10,556 nucleotides of DNA, from positions 1 through 10,556 of the forward strand of contig JAGBFZ010000112.1 in assembly GCA_018110855.1 (NCBI GenBank), given 5' to 3'. The notes beneath the pieces were generated by a model. That model did not search any database, was not told the DNA's origin, and saw only the letters and a list, made by a program, of their open reading frames with translations. This DNA comes from Oscillospiraceae bacterium. GTDB lineage: Bacteria; Bacillota; Clostridia; Oscillospirales; Ruminococcaceae. This document shows positions 1 through 6,528 of this stretch, in pieces (the stretch's first letter is position 1; the number at the start of each line of letters is the position of its first letter). Position numbers and translations under genes: made by a program.

Positions 1-1
1 G

Positions 2-310
2 GGTCTCGATATCGGCACTAAGACTATGGAGCTTTTCGCTGAGGCTGTAAAGTCCGCTAAGACTGTTGTTTGGAACGGTCCTATGGGCGTTTTCGAGAAT
101 CCTGTTCTTGCTAAGGGCACTATTGCTGTTGCTAAGGCTCTTGCTGAGACTGACGCTACTACTATCATCGGCGGCGGCGATTCCGCTGCGGCTGTTATGC
201 AGCTGGGCTTCGCTGACAAGATGTCCCACATCTCCACAGGCGGCGGTGCTTCTCTCGAATATCTCGAGGGCAAGGTTCTTCCCGGCGTTGATGTTATCGC
301 TGAAAAGTAA
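2..310 (+). CDS. pgk: Phosphoglycerate kinase, C-terminal part (5' end outside window)
   Basis: Phosphoglycerate kinase transfers phosphate from 1,3-bisphosphoglycerate to ADP in glycolysis, in the cytoplasm. About 102 C-terminal residues are visible out of a usual 390-420; the gene begins before the window and is open from base 2. Family landmarks appear in order: GLDIGTKT (usually GLDIGPKT), WNGPMGVFE, the nucleotide-site GGGDSAAAV, and [16 protein letters not shown] followed by LPGV near the end. Codon use is strongly biased (GCT, GTT, ACT, AAG), unlike the following genes, as expected for a highly expressed glycolytic gene. A strong terminator follows 15 nt after the stop. Identity is seen directly and is not in doubt. 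Confidence 0.98.
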   Translation, partial: GLDIGTKTMELFAEAVKSAKTVVWNGPMGVFENPVLAKGTIAVAKALAETDATTIIGGGDSAAAVMQLGFADKMSHISTGGGASLEYLEGKVLPGVDVIAEK

Positions 311-325
311 TCTATTGCTTTCTTT

Positions 326-360
326 CGGGACGGAGCGCCTGCTTCGTCCCGTTTTTTCTT
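326..360 (+). terminator. Intrinsic terminator after pgk
   Basis: An 11-bp stem (326-336 with 341-351, one G-T pair) closes a GCCT tetraloop and is followed by TTTTTT at 352-357. It should end most pgk transcripts. It lies only 18 nt before the next start codon, so expression of the downstream genes may depend on leakage through it. Confidence 0.93.
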
Positions 361-378
361 ATTACATGAGGGGTTAAT

Positions 379-1392
379 ATGGACGAAAATTACTATCGTA
401 ATGCTGTACGGAAGGCTGTTTCAAAAGGGGCGGAGCTGCTTGAACAGATCGAAAAGGGGGATCTCTCTCAGGTTCGCTGCGATATGAGCGGAAATTATGA
501 TGGCGGCGGGATTTTCGATATAAATGGCAAAAATCGTTTGCTGCTTGCTCGTTTCCTCATGTGGCAGGACGTGCTGCCCGACAATGCTGAGGAGCTTATT
601 GCCATGCTTTTGAAGGAGGAGATCGCTGCCCTCAGACAGGATTCCTTTCAGGGCTTCGGGGACGGGCTTACGATACTTACCGCTTTGCTCTATCGTTATA
701 ATGATGATGGCAGATATGACGGGTTATTTGGGCAGGCTAAGGACGCTAATTTTGACACCTTCTGCGGCTATGAGCCTGACAGCTGCATAAAAATCCTGTC
801 GGAAAGCATAGATGAGCTGTCCTCCATCGACTGCATTTATTTTCTTACCGATCTGGGACTGTTTGACGAAGCGGGAGAGCTTGCGGATAAATATACAGAG
901 GATAATCCGCCGCTTACGGAATCCGATTACAAAATGCTGATATGCATTAACAATTTTCTGGGGCGAAAGCAGAAAAATCTCCCCTATTATGAGGCTGTGG
1001 CGGATACAGAGCTTGAACGTGAGGATCCTTGGGCAGTTTCTTCGGCATTTTCCAATCTTATCAGAGCATATATTGACATCGGCGAATACGATAAGGCTTA
1101 CATCGCTATGGGCAGGGCAAGAGAATACCTTTTCAGAGTCTCCGAATGGAACGAATGCGGTCTTGGACGGAATTATTTTGAGTTTGCTGCTGAGCTTGTA
1201 TGCGCTATGCCCGAAAAAGCGGAAAGCATTTGGGATGAATGGCGTTATTTCTCGGTGAAATTTCCCGATGATATGAGTGTTGATTGTCTCAACAAGCATA
1301 TTTCCGCCGCAGAGGCTGTAAACGACAAAGAGGCGGCTGATATTTTCAGCAGGGCGCTTTGCAGACTAATGGATAAAATCAGAAAAAAATAG
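379..1392 (+). CDS. Hypothetical protein with TPR-like helical repeats (337 aa)
   Basis: I do not recognise this as a named family. The protein is predicted soluble, with no signal peptide or membrane segment, and rich in acidic residues and helices. Residues about 218-255 read like a tetratricopeptide pair of helices (SNLIRAYIDIGEYDKAY and following), and residues 154-172 (FLTDLGLFDEAGELADKY) look similar, so an alpha-solenoid protein-binding fold is likely. A glycine-rich stretch with aromatic residues sits at 38-50. The start is ATG with GAGGGG five nt upstream. No promoter is obvious between the pgk terminator and this gene. Its TAG stop lies next to the AGGAGG of the pentapeptide-repeat gene, so the two are probably cotranscribed. 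A scaffold role is inference only. Confidence 0.85.
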   Translation: MDENYYRNAVRKAVSKGAELLEQIEKGDLSQVRCDMSGNYDGGGIFDINGKNRLLLARFLMWQDVLPDNAEELIAMLLKEEIAALRQDSFQGFGDGLTILTALLYRYNDDGRYDGLFGQAKDANFDTFCGYEPDSCIKILSESIDELSSIDCIYFLTDLGLFDEAGELADKYTEDNPPLTESDYKMLICINNFLGRKQKNLPYYEAVADTELEREDPWAVSSAFSNLIRAYIDIGEYDKAYIAMGRAREYLFRVSEWNECGLGRNYFEFAAELVCAMPEKAESIWDEWRYFSVKFPDDMSVDCLNKHISAAEAVNDKEAADIFSRALCRLMDKIRKK

Positions 1393-1403
1393 GAGGAAAA
1401 CTA

Positions 1404-1841
1404 ATGATACTTGAAAACGAAAAAATCGACATTTGCCGTGACTGCGACTTTTCCTATTCCAACATCACAGGCTCAAATTTTACTGCTGTTTCCGCTGTTG
1501 ACTGCGATCTTTCCGAGATAACTGTCAGCGGCTGCAATATGATCTCCGCTCAGCTGCAAAACGTTATGCTTGAGGATACTTCCATTGAAAACGGAAATAT
1601 GGCAAATTCCTCTTTCAGCGACATTTCTCTGTCGGGTCTCAGAATGACTAACGGCGACATTCAGAGAGGCAGACTTGAAAGCGTGGGTATGAACGATATT
1701 TCAATAAAGGGCTGCGATCTGTCGGGCGCTGTGCTCGAAAACTGCAATCTTGAGGGGCTTTCTATCAGCTCCTGTCAGATCTCGGGCATGAGCATTGACG
1801 GTATTCCCGTTAAGGAGCTTTTGGAAAAATATTACAGATAA
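1404..1841 (+). CDS. Pentapeptide-repeat-like protein (145 aa)
   Basis: The whole protein has the five-residue cadence of pentapeptide-repeat proteins, with small or hydrophobic residues recurring every fifth position (for example CDFSYSNITGSNF near the N-terminus and CDLSGAVLENCNLEGL near the C-terminus). Known members fold as a right-handed square beta-helix; some bind DNA gyrase, most have no known function. The repeats here are degenerate, rich in Ser, Ile and Cys. The protein ends in a short helical tail (DGIPVKELLEKYYR), a typical cap. No signal peptide or membrane segment is seen, so it is probably cytoplasmic. AGGAGG at 1391-1396 sits seven nt before the ATG. It lies 11 nt after the TPR-like gene and 13 nt before the kinase gene, indicating one operon. 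Confidence 0.85.
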   Translation: MILENEKIDICRDCDFSYSNITGSNFTAVSAVDCDLSEITVSGCNMISAQLQNVMLEDTSIENGNMANSSFSDISLSGLRMTNGDIQRGRLESVGMNDISIKGCDLSGAVLENCNLEGLSISSCQISGMSIDGIPVKELLEKYYR

Positions 1842-1854
1842 CAGAGGGCAGGCT

Positions 1855-2466
1855 ATGGACAGAAATTTTATTGCCGATGAAATTAAAAAGCTGTATGACC
1901 CCGAACGCACTGTTATTATCGGAATTGACGGGCTTGGAGGTGCGGGAAAAAGCACTGTTTCGGAAGAAATTTGCCGCATTTTTTCCGAGGACGGAGTTCA
2001 TATCACCATTCTCCACATTGATGATTTTATTCACCCGAGAGCTGTGAGGTACAGCGACAGGATGGCTGAATGGGAATGCTATTATTATCTTCAGTGGCGG
2101 TATGATTATCTTATTGACGAAATTATCAAGCCCATAAGGAGCGGTGCACCTTTTCACAAGAAAATTGAGCTTTATGACAAGGACAATGATTCATATATTC
2201 TTGCCGATACGGATATACCTGTGGGAAGCATTGTTATTATTGAGGGGATTTTTTTACAGAGAGAAGAGCTTGAGAATTTATTCGATCATATGATCTTTAT
2301 TGACGTTCCCGAAGAAATAAGGCTGAAAAGAGTTCTTGAAAGAGACGGGTATATCGGTGACAAGGAGCAGATAGCTGAAAAATACAATTCCCGTTATTTC
2401 CCCGCTGAACGGTATTACTGTGAGAATTGCTCTCCTGCACGAAAAGCCTCGCTTGTTATCGGATAA
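1855..2466 (+). CDS. P-loop kinase, uridine kinase/phosphoribulokinase-like (203 aa)
   Basis: A soluble nucleoside- or small-molecule-kinase-like protein. The Walker A loop is GLGGAGKS at residues 26-33. HIDDF at 54-58 matches the catalytic Asp region of uridine kinases, IIEGIFL at 129-134 follows beta-strand placement in that family, and LKRVLERD (157-164) with the later NSRYFPAERYY supplies lid-like arginines. The phosphate acceptor cannot be told from sequence. I chose the ATG at 1855 over an in-frame TTG at 1795: the TTG lies inside the upstream gene and adds 20 residues unlike the family. The protein ends at LVIG, just where relatives usually continue about 15 residues (D-x-VI-x-N then Pro), so the tail may be short. 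It is last in the three-gene run; no terminator follows. Confidence 0.85.
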   Translation: MDRNFIADEIKKLYDPERTVIIGIDGLGGAGKSTVSEEICRIFSEDGVHITILHIDDFIHPRAVRYSDRMAEWECYYYLQWRYDYLIDEIIKPIRSGAPFHKKIELYDKDNDSYILADTDIPVGSIVIIEGIFLQREELENLFDHMIFIDVPEEIRLKRVLERDGYIGDKEQIAEKYNSRYFPAERYYCENCSPARKASLVIG

Positions 2467-2477
2467 ACTTTCTGTGC

Positions 2478-2506
2478 TTGACAAAACCGCATGAGAATGT
2501 TAAAAT
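2478..2506 (+). promoter_or_regulatory. Sigma-A-type promoter for the U32-like gene
   Basis: TTGACA at 2478-2483 and TAAAAT at 2501-2506 are separated by 17 nt, with TGT directly before the -10 (an extended -10 TGN). Transcription would start near 2513, giving a leader of about 30 nt. AAGGAG at 2528-2533 is the ribosome site, nine nt before the ATG at 2543. Confidence 0.85.
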
Positions 2507-2542
2507 AGAATCAAGATAATCTTTTTTAAGGAGTATTTTTTC

Positions 2543-3472
2543 ATGAGCGTTAAATTCCATCTCCCCGATTTCTGGTCCCACGGTCCTTTGAATCTTGCTC
2601 TTATTGATATGATAAAAAGCAATCCCGAATATTTCTATGACGGCGTGGAGATCGCTTCCGTTTACGGCTGCTTTCCTCCTGCGATATGGAACGGCGGAAG
2701 AAATATCAACGGCTTTGCTTCCGAGGATATGATCAAAAAGATTCTTGATATGTTCAATTCCCGAGGTATCCCCTGCCGTTTCACGTTCACTAATCCTCAT
2801 CTTACCGAAGAGCATATGAGCGACAGGTTCTGCAACCGCCTTATGGAGCTTGCTGATAACGGGCTGAACGAAGCTATTGTCAATACTCAGATCGTTGAGG
2901 ATCACATCAGAAAAAATTATCCTAAATACAAGATAACCTCCTCCACCTGCAAGCAGATAAGGGAAATGGAGCCGCTTACTCGGGAGCTTGAAAAGGACTA
3001 CAGTCTTGTGGTTCTCGATTACAACTGGAACAACAACATGGAGGCTCTTGAACAGATACCCGAAAAATACCGCAGCAGACTTGAAGTCCTTGTTTGTCCA
3101 TACTGCTTCCCCAACTGCAAGCGCCGCGGTGAGCATTACAGCTTTCTCGGCAAGCAGCAGCTTGAACGCTCCACTATCAACGCTTTTCAAGGTATGGGCG
3201 GAATGAAGCTCAATATCAAGCGGGATGAACCTTTCCTCTGTGAGGCAATTAACAGGAATTTCCTTGAAACTATTGAATTTTCAACTCATGTAACTCCGGA
3301 CACGCTTTATAACAAGTACGTTCCTCTGGGATATCAGCATTTTAAGATCGAGGGAAGGACGATACACCCTCTCAATGTTATCGAAAGCTATGTTTATTAT
3401 CTGGTCAAGCCCGAATACAAGGATATGGTCAGACTCAAGCTGAGTCTCAGCGTTTTTACTCCAAAGGGATGA
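2543..3472 (+). CDS. U32-peptidase-like TIM-barrel protein with cysteine cluster (309 aa)
   Basis: The C-terminal GYQHFKIEGRTIHP (263-276) matches the FKIEGR signature of the U32 peptidase family, whose studied members UbiU/UbiV, TrhP and RlhA are Fe-S-linked hydroxylation proteins rather than proven peptidases. A cysteine cluster CPYCFPNCKRRGEHY starts at residue 185 (Cys185, 188, 192); Cys233 could be a fourth ligand. The cluster resembles but does not copy the usual U32 spacing. The N-terminal half (GVEIASVYG, FTFTNPHL, AIVNTQIV, ITSSTCKQI, LVVLDYNWNNN) has alternating strands and helices consistent with a barrel. No signal peptide is seen. The gene is monocistronic, with its own promoter and terminator. 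Barrel fold and Fe-S binding are inferences; the substrate (RNA base, cofactor or peptide) is unknown. Confidence 0.85.
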   Translation: MSVKFHLPDFWSHGPLNLALIDMIKSNPEYFYDGVEIASVYGCFPPAIWNGGRNINGFASEDMIKKILDMFNSRGIPCRFTFTNPHLTEEHMSDRFCNRLMELADNGLNEAIVNTQIVEDHIRKNYPKYKITSSTCKQIREMEPLTRELEKDYSLVVLDYNWNNNMEALEQIPEKYRSRLEVLVCPYCFPNCKRRGEHYSFLGKQQLERSTINAFQGMGGMKLNIKRDEPFLCEAINRNFLETIEFSTHVTPDTLYNKYVPLGYQHFKIEGRTIHPLNVIESYVYYLVKPEYKDMVRLKLSLSVFTPKG

Positions 3473-3487
3473 TTCTTTTTGCTCAGG

Positions 3488-3522
3488 ATCCGCCGTATGA
3501 AATTCATTCGGCGGATTTTTTT
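3488..3522 (+). terminator. Intrinsic terminator after the U32-like gene
   Basis: ATCCGCCG (3488-3495) pairs with CGGCGGAT (3509-3516). ATGA/TCAT pairing continues the stem past a T-T mismatch, and a run of seven T at 3516-3522 follows. Confidence 0.92.
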
Positions 3523-3570
3523 CTTCCTTGTGAATTTTTCGTCATTTCTCCATGATTCTGCATATTACGA

Positions 3571-3599
3571 TTGACCTGATGAAAAATTTATAGTATAAT
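3571..3599 (+). promoter_or_regulatory. Sigma-A-type promoter of the esterase/acyltransferase operon
   Basis: TTGACC at 3571-3576 and a perfect TATAAT at 3594-3599 are separated by 17 nt. The start of transcription would be near 3606, about 27 nt before the ATG at 3633; GAAAGG at 3616-3621 is the likely ribosome site. The stretch 3523-3570 between the preceding terminator and this promoter holds nothing else recognisable. Confidence 0.88.
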
Positions 3600-3632
3600 A
3601 GAGATAAGAAATTTTGAAAGGCTTTGATTTGA

Positions 3633-4556
3633 ATGTTAAGCTTTTTTGATAATATTATCAGATTGATAGACCCTCCCGATATCCGAAAGGTTTACAGGGT
3701 TCATCGGGAGCTTATCCATCTGCTGGTGCGAACTGCCGCTACTGCTAAGGATGGGCATTACGACAGGGATATCATTGCCCGTGACGGGAGAGCTATCCCT
3801 GTGCGCATATATCCTCCCTCTGTCCTCAGCCCCAAAAAAAGAGTCATTATATTTTTCCACGGCGGAGGCTGGGTCATTGATGATATTGACAGGTATCACA
3901 AGGTTTGCCGTCAGCTTTCTATGATAACGGGCAGCTATGTTGTTTCGGTGAATTACCGTCTTGCTCCCGAACACAAATTTCCCGCTGGTCTTAATGACTG
4001 CTATGAGGCTGCAAAAGGAATTTTCAGATATGCGGTGAGAAGAGGCGTTTCTTCAAATGATATTATCCTTGCGGGTGACAGTGCGGGAGGCAATTTAGCT
4101 GCGGCTGTGTCCCTGATGGCTCGTGACAGGGGTTCTTTCCGCATACGCAGACAGATACTTATCTATCCTGCCACTGACTGCGAATTCGGTGAGGATTCGC
4201 CTTATCCTTCATTCCGTGAAAACGGCAGGGGCTGTATTCTCACTGCTGAAAGAATGAGAGGCTATCTTGAGCTTTATCTGAACAGACCTGAGGAAAAATA
4301 CAATCCTTATGCTGCTCCCATTAAGGCAAAAAGCCTGAATGGTATGCCCGACACACTTATTATCACCGCAGAAAGATGTCCTCTGAGAGACGAGGGCGAG
4401 GCTTTCGGAAAAAAGCTTTTCAAAAGCGGCTGCAGAGTTATGGCTTTCCGCATAAAAAAAGCATATCACGGTTTCTTTGCTTCCGATCTGCAGTTTAATC
4501 CCCATGCCCGCAAGGCTGTCAGCATGATTATGTATTTTCTGCGCCTTACTGACTGA
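3633..4556 (+). CDS. Alpha/beta hydrolase, hormone-sensitive-lipase-type esterase (307 aa)
   Basis: A serine esterase of the HSL (acetyl-hydrolase) group, expected to cut short-chain acyl esters. The oxyanion-hole motif HGGGW lies at 76-80, the family NYRLAPEHKFPA at 107-118, and the nucleophile elbow GDSAGG at 148-153 with Ser150. Asp253 (in CPLRDEG) and His279 (in AYHGFF) complete the triad at the expected places. Length is normal for the family, and no signal peptide is evident, so it is probably cytoplasmic. The first 45 residues are helical and hydrophobic in part, like the N-terminal cap of HSL proteins. It is first in a three-gene operon; 17 nt separate it from an acyltransferase-like gene, suggesting that it removes or edits the acyl groups the neighbour places (inference). 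Confidence 0.93.
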   Translation: MLSFFDNIIRLIDPPDIRKVYRVHRELIHLLVRTAATAKDGHYDRDIIARDGRAIPVRIYPPSVLSPKKRVIIFFHGGGWVIDDIDRYHKVCRQLSMITGSYVVSVNYRLAPEHKFPAGLNDCYEAAKGIFRYAVRRGVSSNDIILAGDSAGGNLAAAVSLMARDRGSFRIRRQILIYPATDCEFGEDSPYPSFRENGRGCILTAERMRGYLELYLNRPEEKYNPYAAPIKAKSLNGMPDTLIITAERCPLRDEGEAFGKKLFKSGCRVMAFRIKKAYHGFFASDLQFNPHARKAVSMIMYFLRLTD

Positions 4557-4560
4557 GGAA

Positions 4561-4566
4561 AGGAGG
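4561..4566 (+). promoter_or_regulatory. Strong ribosome site supporting a TTG start
   Basis: AGGAGG lies seven nt before TTG at 4574-4576. No ATG occurs at suitable spacing, so this site fixes the non-ATG start of the acyltransferase-like gene. Confidence 0.85.
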
Positions 4567-4573
4567 AATTTTT

Positions 4574-5896
4574 TTGAGACGTGAAAAGCATACTTCCTGG
4601 AGCCGTCTCGACAACGCTGCCAAGATATTTCCCTCTACTGTGGAAAAATCCGATACCCGTGTTTTCCGATTTTCCTGCGAACTGAATGATGATATTGATC
4701 CCGAGCTTTTACAGAAAGCTGCTGACAGAGCTGCTGAAAGCTATCCCACCTTCAATATGATAATGAAAAAGGGTCTTTTCTGGTATTATCTGGAAAACTG
4801 CGATTTGAAGCCTGTCGTTACCGAGGAAAACGATCATGTCTGCGCTGCCATTTACGAAGAGGACGCACGCTCTCTGCTATACCGTATCACCTATCACCGA
4901 AGCAGGATAAATCTTGAGGTTTTCCATGTTATTGCCGATGGTACAGGGGCTATCATGTTTCTGAAAACCATTGTTTACAGATATCTTATTTACAGATATG
5001 CCGAGCTTTTTGAGGGCGAGCTGCCTGTTCTGGATAATGACGCTTCGTTTTCTCAGAAAAACTCCGACAGCTTTTCCAAATATTACGACAAGAGCATTAA
5101 AAAGCCTCGCACCAAAAGGATAAAAGCGTTCAGGTTAAAATGCGAAAGGCTTGAGAACAACAGGCTTTCTGTCATTGAAGGCTTCGCTTCCGTTAAAAGC
5201 GTTATTGCTGCGGCTCATAATAACAAGACCACTCTCACCGTTTTTCTCACAGCGCTTTACATCAAGGCTCTGAGCATGGAAATGTCCGTTCAGAGCAGAA
5301 AAAAGCCTGTGGTGATAAATATTCCCGTTAATCTGAGGCAATTTTTCCCCTCTGAGACTGCAAAAAACTTTTTCGGAATGATATCTGTAAAATATGATTT
5401 TTTCCGTCAGGACGGCTCACTGGAGGACATAATCTCCTGCGTGGACAGGCAGTTCAAGGAGCAGCTCACTAAGGAAAAGCTGGCGGTGAGAATGAACAGT
5501 CTTGCTGCTCTTGAGCACAATCCCTTTGTGCGTATCGCTCCCCTGCCCCTTAAAAACCGTGTTCTGAGAATTGCTCGGCACATCACTGTTAAGGGTGAGA
5601 CCTCGGTCATCTCAAACGTGGGTCGTATTCAGATGCCGCAGCAGTTTGACGAGCTTATCAAGAGCTTTTCCGTTTTTGTAAGCACGGGAAATATTCAGCT
5701 TAATATCTGCTCCTTTAACGATGTTTTGCAGATGGGAATAACCTCCTGCTATGCTTCTACCGATGTTCAGCGGAATTTTTTCCGCGCGCTTACGTCTCAG
5801 GGAATTGAAGTTACCATTAGGAGCAATGATTCATACGCCGAAAGAGATTCTAAGGAGGAGGCGGAAGAATGCAGCAGTGCAGAAAATGCAAAGTAA
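4574..5896 (+). CDS. Condensation/alcohol-acetyltransferase-like acyltransferase (440 aa)
   Basis: A member of the CoA-dependent acyltransferase superfamily that includes alcohol acetyltransferases, PapA-type enzymes and NRPS condensation domains. The catalytic HxxxDG is HVIADG at 118-123. Other landmarks are PVNLR at 251-255, NFFG at 265-268 and ISNVG at 346-350, all at positions normal for the two-lobed fold; about 440 residues is the usual size. These enzymes move an acyl group from CoA or a carrier to a hydroxyl or amine. No peptide synthetase or carrier protein is nearby, so a stand-alone O-acyltransferase is likelier. The last 20 residues are acidic and overlap the next gene by 28 nt, implying translational coupling. 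Acyl donor and acceptor are unknown. Start is TTG with a consensus ribosome site. Confidence 0.9.
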   Translation: MRREKHTSWSRLDNAAKIFPSTVEKSDTRVFRFSCELNDDIDPELLQKAADRAAESYPTFNMIMKKGLFWYYLENCDLKPVVTEENDHVCAAIYEEDARSLLYRITYHRSRINLEVFHVIADGTGAIMFLKTIVYRYLIYRYAELFEGELPVLDNDASFSQKNSDSFSKYYDKSIKKPRTKRIKAFRLKCERLENNRLSVIEGFASVKSVIAAAHNNKTTLTVFLTALYIKALSMEMSVQSRKKPVVINIPVNLRQFFPSETAKNFFGMISVKYDFFRQDGSLEDIISCVDRQFKEQLTKEKLAVRMNSLAALEHNPFVRIAPLPLKNRVLRIARHITVKGETSVISNVGRIQMPQQFDELIKSFSVFVSTGNIQLNICSFNDVLQMGITSCYASTDVQRNFFRALTSQGIEVTIRSNDSYAERDSKEEAEECSSAENAK

Positions 5897-6528
5897 ATGT
5901 TGACGGCGACAAGGAGCGCTGCCCTCTTTGTCAGGGAGAGCTGTCGGGCGAGCCTGAGCCTGAAATGTACCCCAAAATAACAGAAAGCCGCTTCGGAAGC
6001 GACTTTCTCTTAAAGCTCATTGCTTTTATCTCCATTTCCGCTGCGGCTGTATGCATCGGAACGGATTATATTATTTCGGGACGGATAACATGGTCTCTCA
6101 TCTGCATCGGCGGTATCATCTGCGCTTGGCTCACTACCTCTGTGGGCATTACCTACCGCAGAAGGATTTTAAAAAATATCACTTGGGAGCTTATTCTCAT
6201 AACTGCTCTATCGGTTATCTGGGACAGGTTTACGGGCTGGCGGGGCTGGTCGGTGGATTTTGTTCTGCCCTGCGCAAGTATTTGCTCGGTGATCTCCATT
6301 TTCATTATTGCAAAGGTGCTGAAAATGAAATCGGGCGAATATCTGCTTTATCTTATCATCGGCGGATTTTATGGCTTCCTCCCCCTTATCTGCCTTATTG
6401 CGGGGCTTACAAAAATAACATATCCTTCGGTCATCTGCACCTGCATAAGCATTATTTTTATGGCGGCACTTTTCCTATTCCGAGGTAAAACCACAAAGGA
6501 AGAAATTGAGAGAAGATTTCATCTGTAA
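5869..6528 (+). CDS. Zinc-ribbon membrane protein, DUF6320-like (219 aa)
   Basis: The N-terminus carries a zinc-ribbon knuckle pair, Cys4-x2-Cys7 and Cys18-x2-Cys21 (CRKCKVN ... CPLCQGEL), which should bind Zn and face the cytoplasm. After a linker come about six membrane segments, near residues 46-69, 73-96, 103-118, 128-150, 157-180 and 184-205, and a short basic/acidic tail. From memory this layout matches the DUF6320 family, often found beside an acyltransferase and an alpha/beta hydrolase in Clostridia; the name should be verified. AAGGAGGAG at 5852-5860 lies eight nt before the ATG and inside the upstream gene, so the two are co-translated. It may anchor or regulate the acyltransferase at the membrane (inference); function is not known. 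Its TAA directly abuts the stop of the convergent gene. Confidence 0.9.
   Translation: MQQCRKCKVNVDGDKERCPLCQGELSGEPEPEMYPKITESRFGSDFLLKLIAFISISAAAVCIGTDYIISGRITWSLICIGGIICAWLTTSVGITYRRRILKNITWELILITALSVIWDRFTGWRGWSVDFVLPCASICSVISIFIIAKVLKMKSGEYLLYLIIGGFYGFLPLICLIAGLTKITYPSVICTCISIIFMAALFLFRGKTTKEEIERRFHL

Noticed and set aside
66..377. A 103-residue + strand open frame overlapping pgk
   Set aside because: Leu/Arg-rich shadow of pgk caused by its biased codons; it runs through the terminator.
724..1299. A 191-residue - strand open frame
   Set aside because: Antisense to the TPR-like gene, with no ribosome site and an unnatural composition.
1795..1854. Extended TTG start for the P-loop kinase
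   Set aside because: It lies inside the pentapeptide gene, and the extra 20 residues do not resemble the family; the ATG at 1855 fits the spacing.
2456..3190. A 244-residue - strand open frame
   Set aside because: It is fully antisense to the U32-like gene, has no ribosome site, and its translation has no family features.
4574..5896. Reading the HxxxDG protein as an NRPS condensation domain in a natural-product cluster
   Set aside because: No adenylation, carrier or thioesterase partner is present in the window; a free-standing acyltransferase fits better.
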